NCBI GenBank assembly: GCA_029256665.1
Contig: JAQSXN010000250.1
Coordinates: 1-6,230, forward strand
DNA length: 6,230 nucleotides
Direction: 5' to 3'
Source: Paenibacillus sp.
GTDB taxonomy: Bacteria; Bacillota; Bacilli; Paenibacillales; Paenibacillaceae
Under the pieces are notes generated by a model. The model worked only from the letters and a program-made list of their open reading frames with translations, was not told the DNA's origin and ran no database searches. Below are positions 6,030-6,230 of the stretch, one piece after another. Numbering within the stretch: position 1 is the first letter of the stretch; each line of letters starts with the position of its first letter. Made by a program: the position numbers and the translations under genes.

Positions 6030-6230
6030 ATGAACCGGCAAGAAACGATGAGGCTCGAATCCGAAATACAGCTGCCGACGACCATGTCCGAGTTCCGAGA
6101 CGCGTTCGAAGAAATGGTGGGGGATAGCCCCGACATTGTATACCGGCACATCCAGTTTGCCGGCGTGCCGGTCGTAGTCGTCTATATCGAAGGCATGGCG
6201 GATCCCCGCGGCGTCCTGGATTCGCTTCTG
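6030..6230 (+). CDS. Spore germination receptor A-subunit (GerA family), 5' part only
   Basis: GerA-type A subunits (GerAA, GerBA, GerKA; also SpoVAF) are inner-membrane proteins of the spore that form nutrient germinant receptors with B and C subunits. Only the first 67 residues are inside the window and the frame is open to its end. They fit the soluble N-terminal domain of the family: a short helix-rich start, then FEEMVGDSPDIVYRHIQ (26-42) and VVVVYIEGMADPRGVLDSLL (48-67). The latter is the characteristic 'GDSxDxxxR...VxYIDGLxDxxxLxxxIL' pattern. The ATG at 6030 follows AGAGGTGAT (6018-6026), a near-perfect Shine-Dalgarno sequence, though spacing is short. A GTG at 6022 runs into a stop after three codons. 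It stands alone after a terminator. In Bacillus such genes depend on forespore sigma-G, but I found no convincing sigma-G promoter in 5958-6020. Which receptor it belongs to cannot be told from this fragment. Confidence 0.75.
   Translation, partial: MNRQETMRLESEIQLPTTMSEFRDAFEEMVGDSPDIVYRHIQFAGVPVVVVYIEGMADPRGVLDSLL

Overview
The window looks like ordinary chromosome from an endospore-forming Bacillota. A Paenibacillaceae member (Paenibacillus or Cohnella type) is my best guess. The reasons are sporulation and germination genes (spoIIP, a GerA-family gene), fairly GC-rich coding sequence, strong purine-rich Shine-Dalgarno sites, and LepA and HemW proteins close in sequence to those of Bacillus. 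All genes I accept lie on the + strand.

Layout. Positions 1-481 are AT-rich and carry no convincing gene, but hold a structured hairpin element at 293-343. spoIIP (482-1735) overlaps a small membrane-anchored YqxA/DUF3679-like gene (1732-2121) by the four bases ATGA. A strong housekeeping-type promoter (2128-2156) then drives lepA (2198-4015). The 96-base lepA-hemW gap contains a perfect 12-bp hairpin with a competing alternative pairing, followed by hemW (4112-5287). After an 11-bp direct repeat comes a second good SigA-type promoter (5335-5363). Its -10 element lies inside a sequence closely resembling an ArgR/AhrC operator (5354-5371). This promoter leads into a GNAT acetyltransferase gene (5418-5888) of the short N-acetylglutamate synthase type. 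A probable terminator (5917-5957) closes that unit. The window ends inside the 5' part of a GerA-type spore germination receptor subunit gene (6030-6230).

How the parts work together. The spoIIP-yqxA-lepA-hemW order is the one known from Bacillus subtilis, where hrcA-grpE-dnaK follows. Here an apparently arginine-regulated acetyltransferase and a germination gene follow hemW instead. SpoIIP remodels septal peptidoglycan during engulfment, LepA is a translation GTPase, HemW is a radical-SAM haem chaperone, and the GNAT protein probably makes N-acetylglutamate, the first step of arginine synthesis.

I do not see a novel defence, mobile or biosynthetic system. The most informative signal is the promoter plus ArgR-box arrangement, which ties a generically annotated GNAT gene to arginine control. 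Next come two leader regions with mutually exclusive RNA pairings.
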